Position numbers and translations under genes: made by a program. The notes below the pieces were generated by a model, which saw only the letters and a list, made by a program, of their open reading frames with translations, ran no database searches and had not been told where the DNA came from. Shown here in pieces: positions 1 through 7,329 of a DNA stretch of 64,000 nt; positions within the stretch are counted from its first letter, which is position 1; each line of letters starts with the position of its first letter. The stretch lies in assembly GCA_016845105.1 (NCBI GenBank), contig JAERTF010000170.1, forward strand, positions 1 through 64,000, given 5' to 3'. This stretch comes from Bacteroidota bacterium (lineage in GTDB: Bacteria; Bacteroidota; Bacteroidia; Bacteroidales; F082).

Positions 1-171
1 CTATAAAAGTTAATCCAAATCATCATACTTTGCGAAGTATAAAATAGGTCGGCGCAATTAGATACCATATACTTTTTTTACAACAAAAACTTGAATACCA
101 TATTGCATATGATCGTATAACTCTGAACATCAGGTTATAGCATTAATTAAAAGAAGTCAATATTTATACAA
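1..171. other. AT-rich intergenic stretch
   Basis: No gene or RNA is recognisable. A short perfect hairpin (ATACTT-TGCG-AAGTAT, 25-40) lacks a T-tract on either side, so I do not call it a terminator. The stretch probably separates an upstream gene outside the window from the cobalamin operon. Confidence 0.5.
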
Positions 172-189
172 TAATTTTGTTTACATTTG
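172..189 (+). promoter_or_regulatory. Promoter of cobalamin operon (-7 boxes)
   Basis: Two overlapping matches to the Bacteroidetes -7 element TAnnTTTG are present, TAATTTTG (172-179) and TACATTTG (182-189). They lie just ahead of the riboswitch, so transcription would start near its 5' end. I see no correctly spaced TTG -33 box. Confidence 0.5.
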
Positions 190-196
190 CCATAAC

Positions 197-370
197 TATG
201 GTGTCAATTCCATCTGACCTGATGGATGACTTAAAAGGGAAACAGGTGTGAATCCTGTACAGTTCCCGCTGCTGTAATACTCAAATTCAGCTTTTGAAAC
301 CTGGTCACTTTTTCTGTAAAATCAGAAATGGGAAGGCCTCAAAAGTGAGTAAGTCAGAAGACCTGCCTTG
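197..370 (+). promoter_or_regulatory. Cobalamin (adenosylcobalamin-class) riboswitch
   Basis: The conserved core appears as GGGAAACAGGTGTGAATC, followed by CAGTTCCCGCTGCTGTAA. The 3' B12-box-like segment is AGTCAGAAGACCTGCC. Order and spacing fit the cobalamin aptamer. It lies directly upstream of a surface-protein/BtuB/BtuG-like operon, the expected target. When cobalamin binds, the operon is expected to be turned down. Aptamer boundaries are approximate. Confidence 0.93.
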
Positions 371-450
371 GTTAAAATTGATCAAAGCTTTCGGGATAAA
401 AGCAAGGTGATATATTATCATTCCAACTAGTCTAATCCTGTAAAGTTTTG

Positions 451-497
451 AGATTTAATTGTTTAACTTATTAATTTTAAATCTTAAAGCTTTTTTT
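451..497 (+). terminator. Hairpin plus T-tract in the riboswitch leader
   Basis: AGATTTAA (451-458) pairs with TTAAATCT (477-484). A run of seven T follows at 491-497, immediately before the ATG at 498. This could be the riboswitch's terminator-type expression platform, or a structure masking the start codon. The stem is AT-rich and the loop is long, so it is a weak intrinsic terminator. Confidence 0.4.
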
Positions 498-1787
498 ATG
501 AAAAAAATTTATTTTCTAATGGTAACAACACTAGTGTTGTTAGGTGTGCAAAAAATAATTGCACAAAACACAGTCGCTCATCAAGTAATAGTATGTTCCG
601 GGGGTAATATCTCGGATCCGGAAGATTTCGTAACGGTTGCAGCTTTTTTACCTGCAACAGGTATTACAACTGTGTTTGATACTATTTACACTCAATCGGT
701 TCAAAATGTAATAGTTGAGAATGAAGTAGCTTTTGTTGCAGCCCAAGATTCAATAGTAAAGTATGATTTGAACACATACAACAGGTTAGCTGCCATCGAG
801 GCACCAGGTGTACACAAATTGGCCATTCGAAATGAAACTTTAATTGCCACATTTTGGTATCCACTAACTTCAGGGTTTGTAAAAACATTCTCTACCAGTG
901 ATCTCAGTTCCATATACACATTTGAGGAAGTATCAGATGAAGCTGATGGAATTTTGGTTTTTCCTGGTAACCTATATACTGTGGTGGCAGTTCCAGGTGG
1001 CTGGGCTAGTACAAGTGGAAAGATGGCATGGCTTGATATAGACAACAACAATGTTGTAGGTGAATCAGATTTGAATGAATATGGGCACGGTGTTAGCTAT
1101 TTTATTTCATATGATACAGGAATACCCAATCATATGGCTGTTACAAAAACACCATGGGGTGACTCAACCTTTAATACTTATGGGTTTACTGTTATAGGAG
1201 AGCCAACAGGAGTTAATACTTATGACGGTGTAATGCAGGGTTTTACAGGGCAAAACAATACAATTCTCTATGCACAAATAAATGATGGAATTGGAAAAAT
1301 TGACTTGGAAAATCACATACTTGACGAAAACCTTATTATAGACCCACAGGTGCTAACTATCTCAAGTTCAACATACGATAGTGTAAATAACCTATTTTAT
1401 GTTTCAACAACAGATTATTTTTCCACAGGAGAGGGAACAATTTATAATATTGATGGTGAAGAAATTGGTTCATATGAGGCTGGAATATCACCAGAGGCCA
1501 TTGCAATTGATTACAGAAATAATACAATTATTGAAGAAAAAATGATTTCTGGAATCAGAATATACCCAAATCCCGCTAATCGAAATATAACAATAAGAAC
1601 AATTGACAATGCCAAATTTGACCAAATTAAAATCACAGATATCAGTGGTCGAATGGTTTATAAAAAAACTTTATATTCTGAAATAGTTAAAACTACGATA
1701 GATATAAGTTACTTAAGAAATGGTTTGTATTTTGTTAATTTAATTGGCGACAAGCAGATTACCAGCAATACCTTTATAAAAAATTAA
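498..1787 (+). CDS. T9SS-sorted beta-propeller-like surface protein of the cobalamin operon
   Basis: The ORF-track start at 459 is a TTG. The ATG at 498 begins a classical signal peptide (MKKIYFLMVTTLVLLGVQ...), so I use it, giving 429 aa. The middle is a series of beta-rich repeats resembling YncE/DUF5074-type propellers. The last ~75 residues form a type A T9SS sorting domain beginning IYPNPANRN and ending in a short strand with Lys/Asn. The protein should cross the outer membrane via T9SS and stay at the surface. As first gene after the cobalamin riboswitch, upstream of BtuB and a BtuG-like lipoprotein, it probably helps capture cobalamin; ligand binding is inference. I cannot name the exact family. 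Confidence 0.75.
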   Translation: MKKIYFLMVTTLVLLGVQKIIAQNTVAHQVIVCSGGNISDPEDFVTVAAFLPATGITTVFDTIYTQSVQNVIVENEVAFVAAQDSIVKYDLNTYNRLAAIEAPGVHKLAIRNETLIATFWYPLTSGFVKTFSTSDLSSIYTFEEVSDEADGILVFPGNLYTVVAVPGGWASTSGKMAWLDIDNNNVVGESDLNEYGHGVSYFISYDTGIPNHMAVTKTPWGDSTFNTYGFTVIGEPTGVNTYDGVMQGFTGQNNTILYAQINDGIGKIDLENHILDENLIIDPQVLTISSSTYDSVNNLFYVSTTDYFSTGEGTIYNIDGEEIGSYEAGISPEAIAIDYRNNTIIEEKMISGIRIYPNPANRNITIRTIDNAKFDQIKITDISGRMVYKKTLYSEIVKTTIDISYLRNGLYFVNLIGDKQITSNTFIKN

Positions 1788-1795
1788 AACTAATA

Positions 1796-1835
1796 TCGGA
1801 GCCTGGTGTTGGAACAGGCTTCGAACTTTTTTTTT
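1796..1835 (+). terminator. Intra-operon intrinsic terminator/attenuator
   Basis: TCGGAGCCTG (1796-1805) pairs with CAGGCTTCGA (1815-1824), a 10-bp stem with one G-U pair and a 9-nt loop. A T-rich run follows at 1827-1835. This is a canonical intrinsic terminator between the first and second genes of the cobalamin operon, ending 3 nt before the next start codon. It would lower expression of the downstream genes relative to the first. Confidence 0.75.
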
Positions 1836-1838
1836 GTT

Positions 1839-2819
1839 ATGAAACGCATCTGCATAAATACTTTTCTGATACTCTTTTTTCTGCTAGATAGTAGTTATCT
1901 ATTATATTCACAATATGCACCACCAGCAGGACAACCTGGCTCAACAGCAATTTATGCTGATACCAATATTTTTGTCGCTTGGGCAAATTCGTGCGATATT
2001 GAGCGTGGCTTTGTAAACATATCGGTCCCATCTTTGGGTAAGGCTACAGTTGGTGACAATGAAAGTGCATTAAACAAATCAGACAATAATGTTGTAAGTC
2101 TTGGAGATGCAGGAATTGCATATTTATATTTTGATATTCCTGTGGCTGATGGAAACGGTTGGGATTTTGCTGTATTCGAGAATTCATTTTCGGATGATTT
2201 TCTGGAACTTGCCTATGTTGAGGTTAGCTCAAATAATACCGACTATTATCGTTTTAATTCTATTTCCTTAACACAACATGAAACGCAGATTGAAACATTT
2301 GGTGTGTTAGATGCCACCAAAATATACAACCTGGCTGGTAAATACAGAGGTGGTTACGGCGTTCCTTTCGATTTATCCGAATTGGCAGGAATTGGTGGTT
2401 TAGATGTTTATAACATTACATCAATAAAGATTATAGATGTGGTGGGAAGTATAGATAGTACTTATGCCAATTATGATTTAGAAAACAGAATTATAAACGA
2501 TCCCTGGCCAACACCGTTCGAGTCATCAGGGTTCGACCTAGATGCTGTTGGGGTTATTAACAATAGAGACAATACTGGAATCTATAATATTAAAAGTGTT
2601 CGAGGAAGTATTTTTCCAAATCCCACTACAAATAGTTTTAACATTAATACCAAAGAAAAATGTAATAAGATTATCGTTTCCAATCTAAGTGGAAACGTTA
2701 TTAAAGAAATGGTTAACCCAATGGGTGAAATTGATATAAAGTTCCTAACACCAGGATATTATATTGTAAGTATTCATTTTGACAATAAGATCACCACAGA
2801 TAAAATGATAAAAATGTAA
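1839..2819 (+). CDS. T9SS-sorted cell-surface protein of the cobalamin operon
   Basis: The start is moved from 1806 to the ATG at 1839, which begins the signal peptide MKRICINTFLILFFLL and gives 326 aa. The mature region contains blocks such as GDAGIAYLYFDIP, WDFAVFENSF and SGFDLDAVGVI, a pattern I associate with a family of secreted Bacteroidetes proteins found near cobalamin receptors. The fold looks like a beta-sandwich, and no catalytic motif is visible. Residues from ~258 on (IFPNPTTNSF) are a T9SS type A sorting domain. It lies 7 nt upstream of the BtuB-like gene and behind an internal terminator. A role as an accessory cobalamin-binding surface protein, functionally like BtuH of Bacteroides, is possible, but homology to BtuH is not claimed. 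Confidence 0.7.
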   Translation: MKRICINTFLILFFLLDSSYLLYSQYAPPAGQPGSTAIYADTNIFVAWANSCDIERGFVNISVPSLGKATVGDNESALNKSDNNVVSLGDAGIAYLYFDIPVADGNGWDFAVFENSFSDDFLELAYVEVSSNNTDYYRFNSISLTQHETQIETFGVLDATKIYNLAGKYRGGYGVPFDLSELAGIGGLDVYNITSIKIIDVVGSIDSTYANYDLENRIINDPWPTPFESSGFDLDAVGVINNRDNTGIYNIKSVRGSIFPNPTTNSFNINTKEKCNKIIVSNLSGNVIKEMVNPMGEIDIKFLTPGYYIVSIHFDNKITTDKMIKM

Positions 2820-2826
2820 CCTATAT

Positions 2827-4779
2827 ATGTTACGACACCTTTTATATATAATCTGGATTTTTTTGTTTTTAGTAATTACAATTAAAACAAAGAGTCAATT
2901 TATATATGATACACTGCAGTTAAATGAACTGGAGATCATATCTAGTATTGATGATATTAATTCAACAATAAAGAAAACCACAATTGATTCAATAGCTCGT
3001 AAGGAACTAAAATTGAGTAATATTGGTGAGTTGCTTGCATCCTATACACCGGTATTTGTTAAGTCTTATGGAAAAGGATCCTTAGCTACAGTTTCGTTTA
3101 GAGGAACGGGAGCATCACACACAAAAGTATTGTGGGAAGGATTTGATATTAACTCGCCTATGTTAGGCCAAACTGATTTTTCGTTACTTCCAGGAATTTT
3201 TTTTGATGAGGTTGAATTATACTATGGTGGAAGCTCCCTTTCAAAATCGAGTGGTGCATTGGGAGGAAGTGTTGTTTTAAAAAGTAATGGTATCCATCAA
3301 ATAAAAAATCCAGTAATTATTGAACAAACAATTGGTAGCTTTAGTACTTATCAATCTTCCATTGGTATAAACCTAAAAAAGTCCAAGCTTTATTCAGGGA
3401 CTCGAATTTTCCGACAATCATCTAAAAATAATTTCAAATACTACAACAACGCTATACTTCCTACAGGGCAAGAAATGACCCAAAAAAATGCTGATTTCGT
3501 TAACATTGGTTTTACCCAACAGTTTAGTTATCAGTTAAACTCAAAACAAAACTTAACTTTCATAACGTGGAATCAGTGGAATAATCGTAATATTCCAACT
3601 ATCATGGCAAACATCGAAAAAGGTGGTAATCAAGAGGAATGGCAAGATGACTTTTTTTCGAAGAATATATTGAAATGGGAGCTTAATAGTACAGGAATAA
3701 ACTGGAAAGTAGTAGGAGCATACTTTTATGACAATATGAGTTACTACCTAAAAACCTCAAATAGCCTAAACACTGAAATATCAATAATTGATTCCCAGAA
3801 TAAAATTGAGAGCTATTCACTAAAAGCTAATATGTCGAGTGAAATCTCGAATGGTTTAATCATTAAAACTGGGATTAAGCTTGTTCATGAAAAAGTAAAC
3901 AGCAATAATTATATTGATATTAAAAAGAGGAGTTTAGTAGATGCATTTGTTAGTGCAAAAAAGAAGTTATCACATAAATTTACTGCACAAGCACTTATTA
4001 GATCAGAAGTATCTGACATTGAATTTACCCCAATTATGCCAATGATTGGTATAAATTATAAGCCCATAAACTCCACTGATCTTCATTTAAGATTAGTTCT
4101 TTCCCGAAATCAAAATAATCCTTCATTAAACGATTTATACTGGTATCCCGGAGGAAATGAAGAATTATTACCTGAAATTAGCCTTGATTCGGAACTTGGA
4201 ATAGATTATTTATTTCATATTAATACCAATAATATTGCTGTTTCAAGCAGCATATATGCATCATCAGTAAAAAACTGGATAATGTGGAGACGAGGAGACT
4301 ACACCTATCTGAGTCCTGAAAACATTGCAAATGTATTTGCCAGAGGAATTGACTTGTCAGTAAAAACAAATGGAAATATTAAATTTTTTACCTATAGTTT
4401 ATTTTGTGAATATGCTTATACCAGAAGCACAAACAATAGTCAGGAAGCAAAAAGAAACGGAACTTTAAATACACAATTATTATACGTACCAATACATTCA
4501 TTAGTCGGGTACCTAAATCTAGGGTACAGGAGATTTTCTGCAACTTGGAATATCTCTTACACAGGTGAGCGAAACACATCGCTCAATACTGATGATTATT
4601 TTAAAGTACCTTCCTATTTACTCAATAATGTTTCAATAGGAAAGTCATTAAATATTAAAAATTCAGACATTTACATCCGTTTTAAGGTAATTAATTTATT
4701 TGACATTGATTATCAGGAGGTACTATGGCGAGCAATGCCAGGAAGAAATTATGAATTTTCTCTAAGTGTTAAATTATAA
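2827..4779 (+). CDS. btuB: TonB-dependent outer-membrane cobalamin receptor, BtuB-like
   Basis: This 650-aa protein has a signal peptide (ending near TKSQ), a plug domain at about 45-160 and a C-terminal beta-barrel ending NYEFSLSVKL. The plug carries typical blocks: VSFRGTGASHTKVLWEG, INSPMLGQTDFSLLP and ELYYGGSSLSKSSGALGG. It lacks the N-terminal CarboxypepD_reg domain of SusC-type receptors, and its ~650-aa length suits BtuB. Position in the cobalamin-riboswitch operon makes corrinoid transport the likely job, energised by TonB-ExbBD encoded elsewhere. The inner-membrane BtuFCD transporter is not in the window. The gene is 3 nt from the BtuG-like lipoprotein gene. Confidence 0.88.
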   Translation: MLRHLLYIIWIFLFLVITIKTKSQFIYDTLQLNELEIISSIDDINSTIKKTTIDSIARKELKLSNIGELLASYTPVFVKSYGKGSLATVSFRGTGASHTKVLWEGFDINSPMLGQTDFSLLPGIFFDEVELYYGGSSLSKSSGALGGSVVLKSNGIHQIKNPVIIEQTIGSFSTYQSSIGINLKKSKLYSGTRIFRQSSKNNFKYYNNAILPTGQEMTQKNADFVNIGFTQQFSYQLNSKQNLTFITWNQWNNRNIPTIMANIEKGGNQEEWQDDFFSKNILKWELNSTGINWKVVGAYFYDNMSYYLKTSNSLNTEISIIDSQNKIESYSLKANMSSEISNGLIIKTGIKLVHEKVNSNNYIDIKKRSLVDAFVSAKKKLSHKFTAQALIRSEVSDIEFTPIMPMIGINYKPINSTDLHLRLVLSRNQNNPSLNDLYWYPGGNEELLPEISLDSELGIDYLFHINTNNIAVSSSIYASSVKNWIMWRRGDYTYLSPENIANVFARGIDLSVKTNGNIKFFTYSLFCEYAYTRSTNNSQEAKRNGTLNTQLLYVPIHSLVGYLNLGYRRFSATWNISYTGERNTSLNTDDYFKVPSYLLNNVSIGKSLNIKNSDIYIRFKVINLFDIDYQEVLWRAMPGRNYEFSLSVKL

Positions 4780-4782
4780 TCT

Positions 4783-5832
4783 ATGTATAAAAACTTTTTG
4801 TTACTACTTGTTATTTTTACTGCCATTAGCTGTAAAAAAGAAGATAATACAAATCCTCCCACATTTTCAATTATTAAAGGAGGTATGTTTATATTAAATG
4901 AAGGTAACTTTTCAACTGCAAATTCCTCTCTGTCATATTATAACCCTGGTAATCAGCAAATTGAAAACAGTCTGTTTTACAAGGTAAATAATGTACCACT
5001 AGGAGATGTGGCCCAAAGTATTACATTAAATAATCAAACAGCATTTGTTGTTGTAAATAATTCAGGGTTAATTTATGGTATTAACACTAGTACTTTACAA
5101 TATGAGGGAAAGATTAATAACCTTGTTTCTCCTCGTGAGATTATTTTTATTAATGATAACAAGGCTTATGTAAGTGACCTATATTCAACATCAATATCCA
5201 TTGTTGATCCTATTAACTATAATATCACAGGATCTATTGAGGTAGGTAAGAGCACTGATTGTATGGTTAAAGTTGATAATAAGGTTTTTGCAGCAAATTG
5301 GTCGGGATATAATCAATCAAAGCTCAATAATACAATAATGGTAATTGATATGGAAACGGATATACTCATTGATTCGATAATAGTTGGAAAAGAGCCAAAT
5401 AGCCTAGTAACTGATAAAGATGGAAAAATATGGGTATTATGTAGTGGTGGGTTTATGAATGATGAATTGCCATCATTGTGGCAAATCAATCCGGTAACTC
5501 ACCAAATAGAAAAAACCTTCCATTTTGAAGTTATAATGCAAAACCCTGAAAACCTATGTGGTAACGGTAATATTGATTCTCTTTTCTTCACAAATGATGG
5601 CGTATTTGCAATGTCAATCTATGACAATGAATTACCTAAAAAGGCAATAGTTGAATCAGATAACAGAACTTTCTATACCTTGGGTATTGATCCCACCACA
5701 AGCGAGATTTATGTTTCTGACGCCATTAATTACGATCAAAATGGTATCATATACAGATATGGGTCAAGTGGTAATCTGATATCATCATTTAATGTAGGTA
5801 TTATTCCAGGTGATATTGCATTCAACTATTGA
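4783..5832 (+). CDS. BtuG-like surface lipoprotein (YncE/DUF5074-type beta-propeller)
   Basis: This 349-aa protein has a lipoprotein signal peptide with lipobox TAISC. The residues after the Cys (KKEDN) resemble the K-(D/E)2 lipoprotein export signal of Bacteroidetes, so the protein is probably surface exposed. The remainder shows repeated propeller blades with phrases such as AYVSDLYSTSISIVDP and GKEPNSLVTDKDGKIWVL, as in YncE/DUF5074 proteins. In Bacteroides, BtuG proteins of this type bind cobalamin very tightly and sit over BtuB; here the gene directly follows the BtuB-like gene in the same riboswitch operon. Its 3' end overlaps the convergent hutI by 7 nt. Confidence 0.82.
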   Translation: MYKNFLLLLVIFTAISCKKEDNTNPPTFSIIKGGMFILNEGNFSTANSSLSYYNPGNQQIENSLFYKVNNVPLGDVAQSITLNNQTAFVVVNNSGLIYGINTSTLQYEGKINNLVSPREIIFINDNKAYVSDLYSTSISIVDPINYNITGSIEVGKSTDCMVKVDNKVFAANWSGYNQSKLNNTIMVIDMETDILIDSIIVGKEPNSLVTDKDGKIWVLCSGGFMNDELPSLWQINPVTHQIEKTFHFEVIMQNPENLCGNGNIDSLFFTNDGVFAMSIYDNELPKKAIVESDNRTFYTLGIDPTTSEIYVSDAINYDQNGIIYRYGSSGNLISSFNVGIIPGDIAFNY

Positions 5833-7085
5833 TTTATCATTTCCCCATTTAATATCACCTTTTCAACTTTATTTGTACCATAATAATAAGGCAAATATTC
5901 GTATGTTGGAATTTTAGTTGTAATAAATACATTTGCTTTTTTACCTACGGCTATACTACCTAAACTGTTGCTAATACCCATTGCATATGCTGTGTTAATG
6001 GTAGTTGCATTTATAGCCTCCTCAGGAAGCATTTTATAGAGTATACATGCCATAGAAATTATTAATTGCATATTGCCCGAAGGAGATGAACCGGGATTAA
6101 AATCACTTGCCAAAGCAACCGGTAATCCTGCATCCATCATCTCCCTTACTGGTGAATATTTCATTCCCAAAAAGAAAGCAGCACCCGGTAACACAGTTGG
6201 CATTGTTTCAGAGTTCAATAATGTTTCTATTTCTTCCCTACCTGTAAATTCAAGATGATCAACAGAAAGTGCATTGTATTTAACACCTGCTTGTATCCCC
6301 CCCGAATAATCAAGTTCGTTTGCATGAATCTTTCCTCGTATATTATACTTAGCTCCTGCTTCCAATATGCGCTCCGTATCTTCAACGGTAAAAAAACCAG
6401 TATCGCAAAACACATCAATATAGTCGGCTAATCCCTCAGCTGCAATTTGCGGAAGCATTTCATTAATAACAATATCAACGTATTTTGTTTGATCCGAACG
6501 ATATTCAAGTGGAATTGAATGAGCTCCTAAAAATGTGGATTTGATTGTTAAAGGTGATATCTCTTTGAGTCTTTGTATAACTCTTAACATCTTTATTTCC
6601 GACTCAACGGTAAGTCCATAACCACTTTTTATTTCCACAGCGCCAGTACCATATTTGACTATTTCATTAAGTCTTTTCAGTGAACTTTCGACCAATTCGT
6701 TTTCTGTAGCTTCCTGCATCAGCTTAGCTGAATTAAGTATTCCTCCCCCACGTTTGGCAATTTCCTCATAAGAAAGCCCCTTTATCTTATCGATATATTC
6801 AATCTCACGTGAAGCAGGATAAACCAAGTGAGTGTGCGAATCAACAAAAGAGGGAAAAACCATCCTACCATCGGCATCCATAATTGTAACTGTGTTATTT
6901 TCTTTTATGGACAAAGAATCATCAAGATTATTCATACTTCCAAACGCAGAAATAAGTCCATCTTCAATATACAAAAATGCATTCTTAATGGTTTTCAACT
7001 TTGCCATTTCCTTTCCCTTTACTAGAGGCTTAGGAATACTCTCAACCTGAACAAGTTCTTTAATATTTTCGATTAAAATTGACAT
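5826..7085 (-). CDS. hutI: Imidazolonepropionase
   Basis: HutI hydrolyses 4-imidazolone-5-propionate to N-formimino-L-glutamate in histidine degradation. From the ATG at 7085 the protein has 419 aa, the usual family length. It shows the metal-binding HxH at 84-86 (FVDSHTHLVYP), GAHSIPLEY, IHANELDYSGG, SVDHLEFTG and ALASDFNPGSSPSGN, all typical of the amidohydrolase HutI. The ORF extends to an ATG at 7148, adding 21 residues without family similarity; both ATGs lie downstream of the putative promoter, so the longer form is not excluded. No other hut genes are in the window. Confidence 0.95.
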   Translation of the reverse strand: MSILIENIKELVQVESIPKPLVKGKEMAKLKTIKNAFLYIEDGLISAFGSMNNLDDSLSIKENNTVTIMDADGRMVFPSFVDSHTHLVYPASREIEYIDKIKGLSYEEIAKRGGGILNSAKLMQEATENELVESSLKRLNEIVKYGTGAVEIKSGYGLTVESEIKMLRVIQRLKEISPLTIKSTFLGAHSIPLEYRSDQTKYVDIVINEMLPQIAAEGLADYIDVFCDTGFFTVEDTERILEAGAKYNIRGKIHANELDYSGGIQAGVKYNALSVDHLEFTGREEIETLLNSETMPTVLPGAAFFLGMKYSPVREMMDAGLPVALASDFNPGSSPSGNMQLIISMACILYKMLPEEAINATTINTAYAMGISNSLGSIAVGKKANVFITTKIPTYEYLPYYYGTNKVEKVILNGEMINQ

Positions 7086-7197
7086 ATCTTTATGATTTTG
7101 TTTTTTAGATTGAATATACTTAAGGTTTTGATGCCTAACGAATAACATAATAATAAGCTCTAATGGCTATTGTTTCAATCAAATCTAACATATCATG

Positions 7198-7205
7198 CAA
7201 AGATA
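7198..7205 (-). promoter_or_regulatory. Putative hutI promoter -7 box
   Basis: Minus-strand TATCTTTG matches TAnnTTTG. A TTG lies 22 nt further upstream, slightly longer than the best spacing. The predicted start leaves a ~105-nt leader before the ATG at 7085. Confidence 0.4.
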
Positions 7206-7287
7206 AATAACCTTACCATACAACCCTCAATTAAAATATCTTGTCAATTGAGTTATAAAGTATGCACTAATAAGTTTAAAAAATAGG

Positions 7288-7295
7288 TATATTTG
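7288..7295 (+). promoter_or_regulatory. Putative promoter -7 box of the C10 protease gene
   Basis: TATATTTG matches TAnnTTTG, 35 nt upstream of the ATG at 7330. No good TTG -33 box is visible at the right spacing. Confidence 0.45.
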
Positions 7296-7329
7296 CCGTC
7301 AAATTAATTTTAACACAATTTTCAACCCT

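Noticed and set aside
25-40. Hairpin ATACTT-TGCG-AAGTAT as a terminator of an upstream gene
   Set aside because: No T-run follows on either strand and the stem is short and AT-rich.
459-497. ORF-track start of the first T9SS protein
   Set aside because: It is a TTG inside the riboswitch leader hairpin; the ATG at 498 begins a proper signal peptide.
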